Part shown: positions 1-12,850 of the stretch, piece by piece
Numbering within the stretch: the stretch's first letter is position 1
Layout: each line of letters opens with the position of its first letter
From: Mangifera indica
Lineage: Eukaryota; Streptophyta; Magnoliopsida; Sapindales; Anacardiaceae
Direction: 5' to 3'
Length of the DNA: 64,000 nucleotides
Assembly: GCF_011075055.1 (NCBI RefSeq)
Contig: NC_058141.1
Span: 1,116,001-1,180,000 of the forward strand
Notes under the pieces: model-generated
The model's input: only the letters and a program-made list of their open reading frames with translations
Told to the model about the DNA's origin: nothing
Database searches by the model: none
Made by a program: the position numbers and the translations under genes

Positions 1-3000
1 TCTTAATTAATTGCATATGCGATTAATATATATTTTGATAAAGTGTGTTCTTGTTTGCTAATAATTTAGAGAGAGTAGTGGTGGATTTGAGCGGAACGGT
101 TCGTTGTCTAGTTTACACGAGTAGAATTTGAGCTGAAACAATTTTGGCTTTTCGAGCTTCATTCATGATCGATGCTGGTACCAAAACTCACCTTGTCGTC
201 GGTTCTTTTTCTTCTTTTGCTCCCACTATTTTTCTTCTTTTCTGGTGCCACCTCATGAACCCAAAGTCATTTAATAATTTCTTTGGAAGATTGTAAAAAT
301 TGTTGTGCAAATTACGCCTACCTCAGCACAAAATTAGAGTAATTAATATAATTAAATGATGTACTTTATAATATATAAGGAAATAACTCAGTCTAATCAC
401 CTTCATATATGATATAGCTTTATCTGAGAGAATATGAATCCCAGCTGAAATTCCTTTGTTTATCTCGAACAATTCGAAACAAGCCATGGCAGAAGAAATT
501 AGCACACTCAAAATGATCAAAATAACAATCCCCAAAGCAAGCCTGGTCTGTTATTCATGAATTTAGCTCCTAAAACTTCACATATTATTGAATCATAACT
601 TGTATAGTAAGTTTCTGCTATTGCATCCAATCCTCCGAGGCCTTGAAGTGCTTTTCTGTTCATCTCATGAATTTTCTTTCTTTTGGAGAACATTCATGTT
701 CTCGTCGCTGATTCGACAATAATTCTGATAGTTCTGGCAATCATGAAGATGATGCTAATGATCTAGTGGACTATCTCCTTTACTAGCAAAAACCCTATAG
801 TTCAGGGTGGAATTCAAGCCAAGTCTGGACAATGGTTAGTTTGAACTTGGCTCAAATTTAGAATAATGAGTTTGATTTTGAGCTAGAGTGGACTCGAATG
901 GTGAGCGATGACTAGACAATGAGTCATAAGAAGGAGAAAGAGAATAATAACTAAAGAATGAGAAAAATCATCATAGAACAAGCCAAGGAAGAAAAAGATT
1001 TGTCAGAGTAAAAGAGCTTTGGCGAACAATCAGTGATGAATCCTCAAATTCGAACCGAACTTTAGAGTTGCAGTTTCAACATGATTCTGGCTTATTCAAG
1101 AAGTGAAAATGATGATGAATCCATGGAATGGGTTTAAGGAACATAGGAAGATGAATAAAAATTATATGTACAAACAAATATTAGTAACTTATTTATACAA
1201 ATTGAGGCGACAATATATGATTAAGTGGTATAGATATTTATTTATTTTTATCACTTCAAAATCACTGAACCACATATTGTCACATGAGATTGTACGAAAA
1301 TATATAGAATTTGTTTAATTTATACTTGTAACATTACTCGTGGGAAGATTTTGAGAGGTATTTCTTTTGTAATTGAGTAAACAAAAGGATTAGGCATGTG
1401 ATTAAGCAAGGAGGAATGCGGTATCATATTTAACTACCAACAGCTGCAATTAATATTTGATTAGTGTGTAATTAAAGATTGATTTTATCTAGCTAATGTT
1501 TTTGAATAGTAGTTTAGTTTCATGTTTTAGTTAGATATTTACAACTAGATCTTATTTGAGCCATTCAACCCTAGATCATTATTTAATTCGAATGAATCAA
1601 GTTTGAACTGAAAAATTTTAGCTCAAACTCTGTTGTCTTGTTGGTGTTGTTGCATTAGAGATCTTCTCATTGGTGATTATTCTTTTTCTTATTTAACAAT
1701 ATTTTTTATGCGAACAATTCTTATTCGTTGACTCTTTTTTTTCTGTTTTAATGATACTATTCATCAATTGAGCAAGTTAAGTTTGATTTCGAATTAATAG
1801 TTTTAAATTATAGTCAAAATCAAATTGATTTTTATTTATACTCAGTTTAGTTTGATTCAAATCTATCCTTAATTGTTATTTATTCAAACAAATAATAAAT
1901 AAATAAGAGATATCTTAGTACAATTTGTGTTTAATTTTAATTAGAATATGTAAATCAGATATATAAATTTGGGTTAGAAATGTGACATTGCAGGGGGTTT
2001 TTACAATAATAGTAAGAACAATTTGTATGTGATAAAAAGAAAAAAAATTTACAATTTCCAATGAAATTGATTTTATTTAGAAACTCATAAAGAAAATAAA
2101 ATCAATGACTTCTAATATAATATAAGATTTTATAATTATTTCTCTTGTAAAGATATAATAATATTTTAGATATAAATAAAATAATATTATTGGTTGATTT
2201 TGAATTAGAAATAAAGTAAATAATTAAATCAATTAATTATACGATGATAAATCAATTTTTTTATTTGTCAAAACTAATCTTAATAATAAAATTGTATACA
2301 AATATTATATACAATTTTGTACATAAATAATAACATGTCACCATAAAATTTAATGTTGTTTTATTTTTAATTTAAAATTATTTAATTAGATAATAACATA
2401 TCATTATTTATGCATTTATCACTTCTCCTAATGTTAACGAACATAATAGTTAAAAAAAAAAAAAAAACCTAAAAAGTCTTCCATGAGAAGGGGCTTATTG
2501 AACATTTGAATTAATTGGCTTGACATTTTGATCTTGAGGACTGCCTTTTAATTATTGAATTATTATTAGAATTTAAGTTCCTACAGAGTTGATAAAATCT
2601 AATGAATTACTTGATAGATATAAATGATGGGTTCATCTAACTGAGAGAACAATTATAATAAAATAACATTTGAAATTGAATGTGTTCAACTTCCAATTTG
2701 ATTTATTCTTAATTATCATTTTATAGTTTTATTTGATTTAAACTAATTAACCTTATACAAATATTAAAATAATGCCTTGCATGCTGTTCAAGTGCATGTA
2801 TCTTCGATGCATTTCTTAGTGATCAAGTATGTGATAGAGTAGTGACTAGGGTGAGATCCAACTCAGATCGAACATGAACAAAGCCAAATTTAAATTTGTT
2901 TCAAATTTAAAAGAGTTATCCCATGGTTAGTTTAAGATTGAAAAACTGAAAATTGAATTCAACTTTAAAAAAATTTTACTTCATATTTGATCTAAATTGA

Positions 3001-4341
3001 CACTAACTCAAATGTTTGCACCGACTCAATAAGTTTGGTTTATTTTTAAGGGTGAATTCGAATTGAACCACACCAAACCTAGGCTAATTTGAACTTGGAT
3101 GAGCTTTGGTTTATCTATAGTGGTGGATTCAAATTTAATGGAGCCAAGCTTGAGGCTAACTTGATCTTGGATCCAATGTGTAATATACAAGAAGAGCTTG
3201 AGTTAAACTTTTTCGAATTATCATATAATATCTTGAAAAGTCATTGATAGTTGACACAATGTCATTGATAAAATAAGCAGTATCATAATCTAGGGTAAGT
3301 CACTTCAATTCTCCCTTTATGCTTCTCATTGCAAGAGAGTGGCGATGGTAAGTAGTATTCTTTATTGTAAGCACTTCAAAGTAGGACAATAACCGAGTCA
3401 AGTCATTCATACGCTATTTACAGCTCAATTCGAATATTGTTAAATTGAACTCAAACCCATTATTCCATTGTTTGATGAGCTCATGACTATAATATTAATA
3501 AAAGTTTAAAATCTTTTACTTATTTCCTAATTTTGAATATATGAGACAATTTATAAATATATAAGATTTAATTGTGATTTTTTGAGCTAAACTCAAGTAA
3601 ACCCTTTTTATCTTGTGCTTGAGTCTAAATCTCCTAAATTTGTTAAGCTGAAGCTCAAGTTTTATATAAAACTAATCAAACCGAGTTCAAACCAATACTT
3701 AACTCGATTCATGAAGCACTCAAAAATATTTTTCCAAATGCACTTAGAAAATGTTTCTTCGAAAAGGTCGATGATGCACTTAAACAAAACCAAAAATGCT
3801 ATGATTTTATATTGTTGTATGCGTCATCAAATTATAAACTGAAGCTCAATTGGCAAAAGTACTCCAATCCCCTCATTAGTCTTAACACTATTCTATTTCT
3901 TGCAGAAGTACTTGCGTAGAAAGCACTTTTACATAAAATCACTTCAACAAAAACCCTAAAATGAAACCATATTTTCATTAAGACTGGATTCAAATCGAGC
4001 TAGGTTAGAGTCAAATCCATCTTTAGCTCAAATAAGCCAAATCGACAACTCACTAAAGTTCAATGCGTTTGTCCTACTAAAGGCATTGTTTATCCCACCA
4101 GTAATACTATTCATCTATTCGATAATATTATTTATCTCACCGATAGTCTTTCAATGATACTATACATCAATTCAAACAAGCTCAAACTATACATTATAAA
4201 TTTAAATCAAGCTCGAATTGGCTTTTGTTTAGGGTTAACTAGACTCAGTATGAATCCACTCTCAATTTTTCAAAGACACTGATAAAACGTTTGTAGGGAA
4301 AGTGCATTAAGAGGCTTCAAGATACTCGTAAAAATATATGC
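1..4341. other. Gene-free AT-rich DNA with diverged dispersed repeats
   Basis: No convincing exon is visible on either strand. Several stretches (about 830-980, 1560-1870, 2860-3200, 3420-3700 and 3960-4260) share short phrases such as TCAAGCTCGAAT, TTTGAGCTAAA and GATAATATTATTTATC. The same phrases recur at about 29880-30240, 32150-32480, 44260-44610, 45500-45790 and 50690-51110, so they look like old copies of one or more dispersed non-coding repeat families. I could not define ends or target-site duplications for these copies. A poly-A run lies near 2453-2467. The only longer reading frames start at TTG or have low-complexity AT-rich translations. Confidence 0.5.
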
Positions 4342-4704
4342 CTCACACATTATCAGATCTAACATCCCTTGAATTGACTCACTACATGCATGCCCATGAA
4401 CCATTTGGAATAGAAAACCATGGCTTATTTAGGTGGCATGAACTACAAACTGAAGCTTAATCAAAAATAACTTCTATGCTCTTGCTAGTCATAACACTAT
4501 TCACAAAAGCAATTGAAAGTACTTCTATAAGAAGCCCTTTCAAGTAAAAAACACATAATCAAAAAGCACATCAAAAAACTCGAAGAACTCTTAAGAGTAC
4601 TGCCTCTTTGTATGTTATCAGATTAATACAATGCGTGAATAGATTGACCAAATGCATGCCCATGAACCATTTGGAAAGGAAACGATGGCTTATTTAGGTG
4701 GCAT
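4342..4704. repeat. Local direct duplication, about 265-bp offset
   Basis: A near-identical block of about 53 bp occurs at 4386-4439 and again at 4652-4704. Both copies contain GCATGCCCATGAACC and end in TTATTTAGGTGGCAT. The preceding 40-45 bp (4342-4385 and 4609-4651) are also alignable, each with ATTATCAGAT or GTTATCAGAT. The spacer at 4445-4560 resembles 3838-3960 (both carry AACTGAAGCT followed by AAGTACTTC-like phrases), so up to three related units are present. The array lies just downstream of the ABCG7 stop codon. Confidence 0.6.
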
Positions 4705-4875
4705 AGAGAGAAGCGCCATGCAATATTATGTTTTTATAGAACCAGCTCAATGTGACCCAATTTAGGCAAGAGGCCCCCCCTTTTATGGCAAGACATCTCC
4801 GTTACTTAGCACCTGTATGAGATAAATTAATAACAGTGACTCATCTTATAATGACACTATGGAATACCTAAACAA

Positions 4876-5963
4876 TTACAAACCTTCTAGGATAAATGGA
4901 ATTACTTGGTCAAGTGGAGGTGGAGTTGGAGGTGGATCAAGCTGCTGGTTTGATTTGACTTGCTCCATCAGAGGAGCCGAGTCAGTTTCTAAAGGTTCAA
5001 GTTGTAGCTTCGGTTGCTTTTGCCCAAGAGGCGGTGGCTCAAGCTGCTTGTATTTGGGCTTGTTTTTCTCTAGGAGAAGGTAAGTGATGCAGTACCAAAA
5101 CAATAAGATTTTACTTTGAGCCATCACTGTATCCCCAATGCGACTTCCTCCAAATGAAAGCCGTTCTAGAGCCTGCAAAATGGGAGGAAAGAACAAATTA
5201 TCTTAGCAGGTGTGTTACAGTCGATCAATATAAACAATTACAAAAAATATGATATTTTGGAAGTTAATTTAGTAACATGTTTAGCTTGCGAAATGCCCAA
5301 GAACATTTTAGGACCTGAATCTGACTTATGAGTTTACAAGGTCTGCGAAGCATCAACATGATCTCTCACAAACTCTGGTTTAGGATTGCAGACTTCTATC
5401 AACCAATCCTACCTAAATATTTCTTGTTACAAAACCGTGTATAGCAGGCAAAAATACTCATTGTCTTTGAATCGGTCTCAGGATTTGCCTATGAAGGGCT
5501 GCATGTTCAGCAAATGAATATTCATATCCGTATGCTACATTATACATAAGAAACAGCCAACAATTTTTGTATATCATAACACTAAGAAGCTTAAAATTGG
5601 AATAAATATCTTACAAAATAGTTTACTACTTCTATAGTTATGTCCCGGTCTGTCAAAATAATTGTGCTCAGCCTTATGACAATTGCATGGTCCTACCATT
5701 TTCCTGGTACCATAAAGGGGTTTACAGTATACCCATGGTTTTACAGAATATATGGAATTAAAATGTGAAAATTTATTTAACTTAAATAAAACAGACAGGC
5801 TAGTAGCTTCCCCTCACCTGTTCTCCTGTTTGAATATCAAATGAATTCTGATGATCGAATTGAAGACCACTAAATTCATTGATGCAAAGCCCTTGAAAGG
5901 CCCTGAAAGAATGTGTAAAAAAATCCTGTTATTAGAATGAAACACCCCCAGAAAAAAAATTTT

Positions 5964-6003
<40 letters not shown>

Positions 6004-9000
6004 TAGTTCACATTGACAAGCAATGGTTACTTTACCATCTTATCAGTGAAACACGGGGAATCCAGCGGAAGATAATTGGTGTATTCTCTGCATTGACATA
6101 ATATCCTCCAAATACAATAAAAACTGTCATAAGTGAGGGCCCCACAGCCATTGCAGCTTCTGTGGTTGGAACCATAGCCCCTACAGTTAGGCCCATTGCA
6201 GATGCAGCAAAAGATTCCATAGTCACTATTCCACAGAACCTTCCAAACCTGAAGAAAAAGAATTTCAAATGAGTATTGTCATCCACTATGATGAAAACAA
6301 CCAATATAAACTTGCTGCAATATTGTTCCTATACTCTTGAAGATAAATCAGCAGGCCAATCTAGACATAATGAACTGGCCACCTTTCAGAATTTGTAATG
6401 ACCAGAGTGGTGGAGAGAGATTTTCTCTATTAAAAAAAAAAAAGAAAAAAACCTGGACAAGGAAGGATGAAGACGAGCCATGGGGTACAGCACAGCTCCA
6501 AACATTAGAGGAAATGCTGCCCCAACAGGAATCTCAGCTATTAATTTAGAAAGCAGATAGGGGCCTAAAGTATAAGACCCCTTTGCACGTTCCCTGTCCA
6601 CAATTGCACGTTCTTTAGGAAACACACCCACAGTCTTTGTTAGAGCAGCCATTGCTGTGTTTATAGCAGTGACCTGAAGAACAGAAATGACCATTAGAGG
6701 ACAAAACTTGATGAGTAGTGTTATGTGCTCAAACAATGACATGTTACAGTGTAATTGTTTAGTTTTAAATTAGAGATAAAACAACACAATCATATGGTGA
6801 CATATCATTGTTTGTGTACATAGTTTTATCGTATCTAAGACATCAAGGCTCATTGCCACTCACAATTTGTTTATAAATATTGTTTCATTCGCGCTTAGAC
6901 AAACAACTAATCCAATATTTTTAACTAACAAGATTAGACTACCAAAATTTCAGCCATGCATTTGGCCTCTTCACAGCAGATATCAAAGGAGGTTGAAATT
7001 TTTATGGACTTGAACTCTGTTATAAGAAAAGTGGTGAAGAGTACATGGTATTGCCCAACACATCCAAAGAAAATCAATCAAAAGCTTCTCAGTTAGTATC
7101 ATTTCACCAAATGGCTAACTGACAAACAGATATTTTATATATCCATATTTTATTTTAAAAGAAAGATAGTTTACTCTAGTTTGTTATCACACCTATGGAA
7201 CAAAGGACAGCCTAAAGTATATCTTCGCTGATGGATGTTTGCTGCAATTCCATAAAATTTTCTTAAGGAAATTTTCTGTTACAGGGGATCAGTAGCACCT
7301 CATACCTGAAGCAGTCCCATCCTGTCTTGAATTGATGTCTGAGATCTTCCCATTTTCCAGAAAACTGACCCAAATATTATAGCTGAAGCAACTGACATTC
7401 TTGCTCGAACTTTGTTTGTTGGTCCATCCCTAGAGGCCTGGTCAACCAAGTGAAGCCATCATTTAGACAAAAGCAGCAACTCATTCCAGTAGAAGTTTCC
7501 ACTATTAATTACAGAAGTACGATTATTATTGGTGTATGTTATATTTTACGAGAACTTATTCATAGAGTACTACATTGGTTCATAGCATCTCCTTAATTGT
7601 TGCTCCACTGACAATAACTGACTTGAAGTCAACTGAAAAGAACTCTGTTTTAAAAGTATTTGCCTACCTTAAGCAAATGAAGCAGCTTAATGAACAAGCT
7701 CAGACAAGATAGTAATTAAAAAAGAATTTTGAATTTATACAGCATTATCATTGCAGTCCATGTTCAGTCCCGCAATTAAGAGGTGGTAGAATATATATGT
7801 CGGTCAACTCAATCCATCTATGAATAAAAGTAATGTATTATCAGTAAGTCCAATCATGCAATTCAAGGAGAGTAAAAAAGAAATTTTTTGTATTTGAGTT
7901 CAGTGAAAGTAAGCAAATCTATTCAGTGGCAGTTGAAAGGCCAACCTGCATCCATGCACGTCTAAGGAGCAACCAGAATTGCCTCAACCAACCGCCTTTC
8001 TTAACTGTAGTATTCTTCCTTAATTTCTTAAAGTTTTTGGAGTCTTCTCTTCTTTTAAGTGGAGTGGCATAAAGAATTGTCGATGACTGTTGCGAGAAAG
8101 CCTCAACCAGAGCATCTATCCTTTTCTGAGAAGCGTAGACACTTTCAGAAGAGCTGTAGTCAATGGATATGAGATCAGCAAGAAATTCAGCAGGATTCAC
8201 ATGATCTGGGCAACGATACCTGTAGAATTAACCATCATTAATTTCAGGCAGTGTTTTCAACTATTAGTCAAAATACTGTAACTGACATACACTCTTATGA
8301 ACAAACTGCCACTACCATGCGTCAACATTCTTTTTCCTTTTTTCCTTAAAGGAAGTCACATGTCTATACATGCTATGCTATTCACAGCAACCAACAATAT
8401 ACATAAACTTATGAAAAGTAAATAGTTTACATGTCTATTGTTCTTTTTCAAGCTATATCCTGTTATATGAAACATGGATAGCCACATGAGTCTGGCAGAT
8501 TCACTTTGATAGGGTTGCATCTAGCTCTATTTTGTGAATTTCGGAGATTATCCCATACCTCCTAAAATAAGTTTAATTCAATATGAGGCGTTTTATGTCA
8601 AGTCTCCTAGCTCACCGGTTCAAGAAGAAGTTTTGCATAATTAAAATATTATAGAATAAAGGTTTAATTAGCAACCCAAATTTTGAGAAGTATGCCAATG
8701 GTTCATCACGAGCAGGACCCGCATAAACAAGCACACCCTCTGTTAGCAGCACAATGTCGTCAAATTTACTATACACAGAACCTCTCGGCTGGTGTATGGA
8801 GCAGATTACAGTATGCCCATCTTGTGCGAGCTGTCGTAGAGTTTCCATTACTTTCTCTGCCTGAAAAGCGTCAAGCCCTGAATGCACCATAGGTGAATTT
8901 GCAGCAGATTAGCAAAACTTCAATTACTTCAGCAGTCAAACCATTTATATTATCAAATTAATGATTAATGGGAAAAAATAATTGACATTTAGTCTCTGTA

Positions 9001-11432
9001 TCTGCATTTTATCCAACCTAGATGCATAAATACAAAAAATTTCCATTTAAAATGGCACTTGAAAGCATCATCAGGCAGGCAAAGCAGCTAAAGTAAGAGA
9101 TAAATAAAAACTCTCAAGCTTAACTGTTCAATATCCTGCAATGTTGATTTCCAATCTTAAGTTTGTAAAATTACTATATTCAAATTAGATTGAAGTATAT
9201 TCAAATCAGATGCAAATGGTAAATCAACATTTAATTTGATCAAAATATCCCCTTTGTGCTATGTTGTACTTTTAGTAACAATCTCATGTATTTTAAGAAT
9301 GCTTAAACTCATGGTATTTAGTTTATATATTTTAGATATTCTAAATTCTGGAATAATGCAAGGAAAAATGGTTGAGTTATTCACAAACTTAAATAAGTAA
9401 AGTCTAGTTTTTTTAGCCACTATTATTAGGAATTTAAGTTTGAAACTGAAGTTTAACCTACTTGATAGATTACAAGCCTGAATGAGCCTAAGAAGCTCAG
9501 AAGTGGTTTAATTTATTTGAAAGCCATAAAAGAAAGTTCATAGTATCACAGGGTTGCCCTGAATACATGGCTTGATATATGAAAAGATGCTTCATTTATT
9601 GTTTTTCTCTTTCTATGCAGACTGTCCATGACTTTTGCATCTATCTCCCTATTTCCATAGCTGGTAAGCATATTTTGACAAAGCCTGTATGAATTTTTAG
9701 AGATGTTTGCAGATTTCTTGAAGACATAAATTTTTTGTAACAATTTAGTTAAAAGATGATACATTTCTATTCATATGTACTTATCAAATCTACAGCCAGA
9801 TCAGATGCAAGACAGAAAAGTAAGAGAGGCAGAGAGCTATCAATACCAATCATAAGAACAGAGTTACATAAAGCACAATTACCAGTAGTGGGTTCATCAG
9901 CAAATATGACAGATGGGCTTGCAATCAGTTCACATGCAAGGGATAGACGTTTTTTTTCACCCCCACTGATTCCTCGCACTTTTGCATCACCAACATTGGA
10001 GTCAGCACAACTAACCTTAAAAAATAGAATAAAAGTGACAATCACAAAGAAATTTTGAATTAGAATAAAAATAAACGTATAAACCAAACAGAGTATGATT
10101 ATTATTTATCAACTTATTTACAGTAAACCACAAATAGATGTCATATAAGAAGAACATAGACACCAAATATTGGGGAAATGACCAACATATATGTGAGAAA
10201 AAAAATCTTCCTAACTTTAATCGACAAAAAAAATCAAGTAAGCCTTACCAAGCCTAGCTTAAATAAGAGGCTGTTCACATATTCATCTCTCTCTTCTACA
10301 GAAGATATCTCTGGAAACTGAAGTTCAGCAGCCAGAGAGATTGTTTCTCGTACAGTCAACTGTGAGAAAAAAAGGTCCTCCTGTCTCACAAAGGCAAACC
10401 TGCAACAAATTTAAACACTCAAAATCTGATCACAAGCATAATCACTAATCCAACTTAAGATATGCATCCAAACTAAACATACTTATAAGCTTTGTTGGAA
10501 TTAGGCCTTCCATTGACCTCCAAAAGCCCAGATAAACATATACGGGGAGATGACATTAGCTGACCCGCCAGAACATTTAACAATGTTGTTTTTCCCGACC
10601 CTGATGGTCCCATTATAGCCAATAATCTTCCAGGTTTTGCCTCTCCACTTACATCTTTAAGCAAAAACCGCACCTGTGAATTTAAACCATCAAATATTAT
10701 GTTTCTTGTTTCCTAAATTATCAAAAAAAATTGCCCTCTATTGTATATAAAGTGGCCATTCCCCACGCGTTCTACCTAGTAAACAAATAGCATCTTGTTT
10801 GGCTCTGGAAAAAAGGAAAAAGACAAAAAGAAGAAGAGACTCTTGCTCTAAATTAAAATTTTAAAGCTGAATTTCAGCCTCCATAAGCCAACCTAAAAAG
10901 CACTTTTCAGGTAAAAAGAAAAGCACTTACCACAAAAAATATTTCTACAAAATCACTTCCAAACGCACCTCAAGTTTGATTCAAATATAATACAACACGA
11001 TAAAAAATCATTTCTACACAATTTCGAATCAACTCGAAACAGATTTCAATTTACAAATTAAAAACTAAAATACATTTCAATTCAAAAAGAAAAAAGAAAA
11101 AGAAAAAGAAAAAGAAAGAGAAAAAGAAAACTCACAGATTTTGACGATTTATCAGAGAGGGAGCACGTGATGTTACGCCAACGGATGGTGACAGGGACAA
11201 CTTTACCGTCAACCTGAGCTTCACTGCTATCGTTACCTTCGGCGACGTCGTCATTTTGGTCATCATCGTCACTAACGACAGACTCGTTATTATCCGGTAA
11301 TAAAGCCGGGCCGGGCCCGGAAAACACGCGGAGCAAAAGCGTCACAGCAACAGCCGCCAGAAGCTGGCCCACACTGTTCCCGCCAATTCCCGCCGCTAGC
11401 TGGACCACCTTCTTCCCGCCAAAACGCACCAT
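4876..11432 (-). CDS. ABCG7: Half-size ABC transporter, ABCG7/WBC7 type, 11 exons, intact
   Basis: Exons (- strand): 11432-11136, 10673-10483, 10399-10249, 10015-9883, 8877-8676, 8219-7946, 7437-7306, 6673-6453, 6248-6036, 5902-5818 and 5172-4876. All introns are GT-AG and the sum is 2196 nt, giving 731 aa, close to the roughly 725 aa I recall for Arabidopsis ABCG7. Exon 1 has a hydrophobic N-terminal stretch, then an acidic linker. The nucleotide-binding domain shows Walker A GPSGSGKT (121-128), signature ISGGE (229-233), Walker B with FADEP (251-255) and H-loop His286. The C-terminal half is the six-helix ABC2 membrane domain (about 390-650, including FGGYYVN). The tail is proline-rich with PPPTPPP. 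As a half transporter it should dimerise; the substrate is unknown to me. The intron 5 donor (GTTGCT at 8675) is weak but forced by frame. The family call is firm; splice sites are read by eye. Confidence 0.95.
5969..5999. repeat. (GA)n microsatellite inside an ABCG7 intron
   Basis: About 15 GA units lie in the intron between exons 9 and 10 of ABCG7, roughly 40 bp from the exon 9 donor. On the coding strand this is a CT tract. A second low-complexity run of AAAAAG-type units at 11085-11130 directly follows the exon 1 donor. Both are likely length-polymorphic. Confidence 0.9.
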
Positions 11433-11722
11433 CGTTCGTTTCTTGTTGAAGCAGAGAGCTTAACTGCCACTGAACTCGACTAGTGGAGCTTAAAGCTTTT
11501 CGGCTGAATTAAATGATAATTTAAAAACAAAGATACGGTGTCTGTAACTGTAATTACAGAAACGGTGTCGTTTTGGAAGTTATTTATGATTGAAATGTCA
11601 AAATTTTTGCGAAAATCTAACGGGGACCCTGGCTTTAGGACACGTTAGCATTAAAGGATAAGGTGGGTTAATGGGTCAATAACGGGCCTTACTCTACTTT
11701 ATAGAAATTTACAAATTGTATT
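11433..11722. other. ABCG7 upstream region
   Basis: This 290-bp gap separates the ABCG7 start codon from the left end of a copia LTR, so the retained promoter is short or lies partly in transposon DNA. It contains two ACGGTGTC motifs (near 11534 and 11563, the second inside AAACGGTGTCGTTTT) flanking a small inverted repeat CTGTAACTGTAATTACAG. A similar AAACGACACCGT phrase occurs at about 45914. I see no clear TATA box. Confidence 0.4.
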
Positions 11723-12031
11723 TGTTCTTATAAGCGGTGGATTTTCCACCACGTGAAAGAGACTTTGGTCACAAGGCAACGTAAAAACATTAAATAACTT
11801 TGGAAATTTGCTTTGGAAAATGGCCATCACTTTGACTGGAGGGGCTGCAACAAGGATACACCATCCTTTCTTCATTTGTAATGTGTACATCTAATAACAA
11901 TTTTCCCAAGTTCTCCTTTCATTCTCCTACTTTCATTTTTTCCTGCTTGCGTCTACTTTATTGATCTTCTTACCTTGCTTATTTTAATTTTAAAATCCTT
12001 TACTTGTAATTTTTTTATCATATTTATAACA
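11723..12031 (+). repeat. 5' LTR of the split copia element
   Basis: This 309-bp LTR has terminal inverted bases TGTT...AACA. It aligns in two blocks with the interrupted 3' LTR: 11723-11830 with 17563-17677, and about 11916-12031 with 24046-24161. The section 11831-11915, which includes GGGGCTGCAACAAGGATACA, has no counterpart in the 3' LTR. That section was therefore lost when the gypsy 3' half was deleted. Confidence 0.8.
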
Positions 12032-12219
12032 CATTATTAGTATCATTAATTCAAGTATATTTTACTCTTAATTATCTTTCAATTATGTTATTATTTTATT
12101 TGTATATTATAAATACGGATATCCCAATTATGATAGTATTTTATTTACATAATATAAATTATTGATGTTTTAATCATTGTTATCTTTTATTTAATTTTTC
12201 ATTTATATTTATATTATAT

Positions 12220-12850
12220 TTGTAATTTAAAGTTTACAAAATTATGAATTTGGATTTGAAGTCACGAATATTATTTGTAACCCAACGTTTATAAAATCAT
12301 GAATTTAGACTTGAAGCCATAAATATTATTTATAATCTGAAGTTTACAAAAATATGAATCTGTGCTAAAAGTTCTAAATATTATTTGAATATTTATTTTT
12401 ATTATAGTAATTGTATCCGATTTATGACCTGAAGTTTGTAAAATCTTAAATATATATATATATGAGCTCGAAGTGTCAAATTTCATCAAAATCTTTATTT
12501 TATAATAACTATATCACATTTACAATCTGAAGTTTATATAAATTATGAAAAATATGAACTTGAAGTCTAAAATATAATCAGAATACATATTATAATATTT
12601 TGAATATTAATTACAAAACCAGAAGTTTTATAAATATGAGATAATATATGAACATGAAGTTTTCAAAAATTAATATTAATATTTCTCTTATAAAATTGGT
12701 TATTTTGTAAATATGAGATAATATTTAAACTTGATTTTTAAAAGATCAGCTCATCTATATTATCTACAAAACTAGAAGTTTTATAAATATGATAATATAT
12801 AAACCTAAAATTCTTAAAATTGGATGAATAATATTAAATAAGTTTTTTAC
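12220..12850 (+). repeat. Degenerate short tandem repeat in the copia leader
   Basis: About seven imperfect units share the phrase AAGTTTAYAAAATTATGAA followed about 10-15 bp later by CTTGAAGTC-like sequence. They begin near 12229, 12282, 12340, 12431, 12521, 12613 and 12775, spaced roughly 50-160 bp apart. They lie between the 5' LTR and the first recognisable protein remnant, where gag should be. No reading frame survives. Confidence 0.55.

Noticed and set aside
323..535. Minus-strand ORF with a hydrophobic, signal-peptide-like start
   Set aside because: It begins at TTG, not ATG. The only internal ATG leaves a 54-residue product with no recognisable domain, and no plausible flanking exons are seen.
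8090..8281. Plus-strand ORF in the ABCG7 region (also 8683-8892, 9756-10058 and 6337-6549)
   Set aside because: They are opposite-strand shadows of ABCG7 exons and adjacent introns.
11720..11890. Possible duplicated fragment of gypsy integrase beside ABCG7
   Set aside because: The shared sequence with 17563-17677 is the copia LTR itself. The apparent continuity with integrase at 17678 is a deletion junction.
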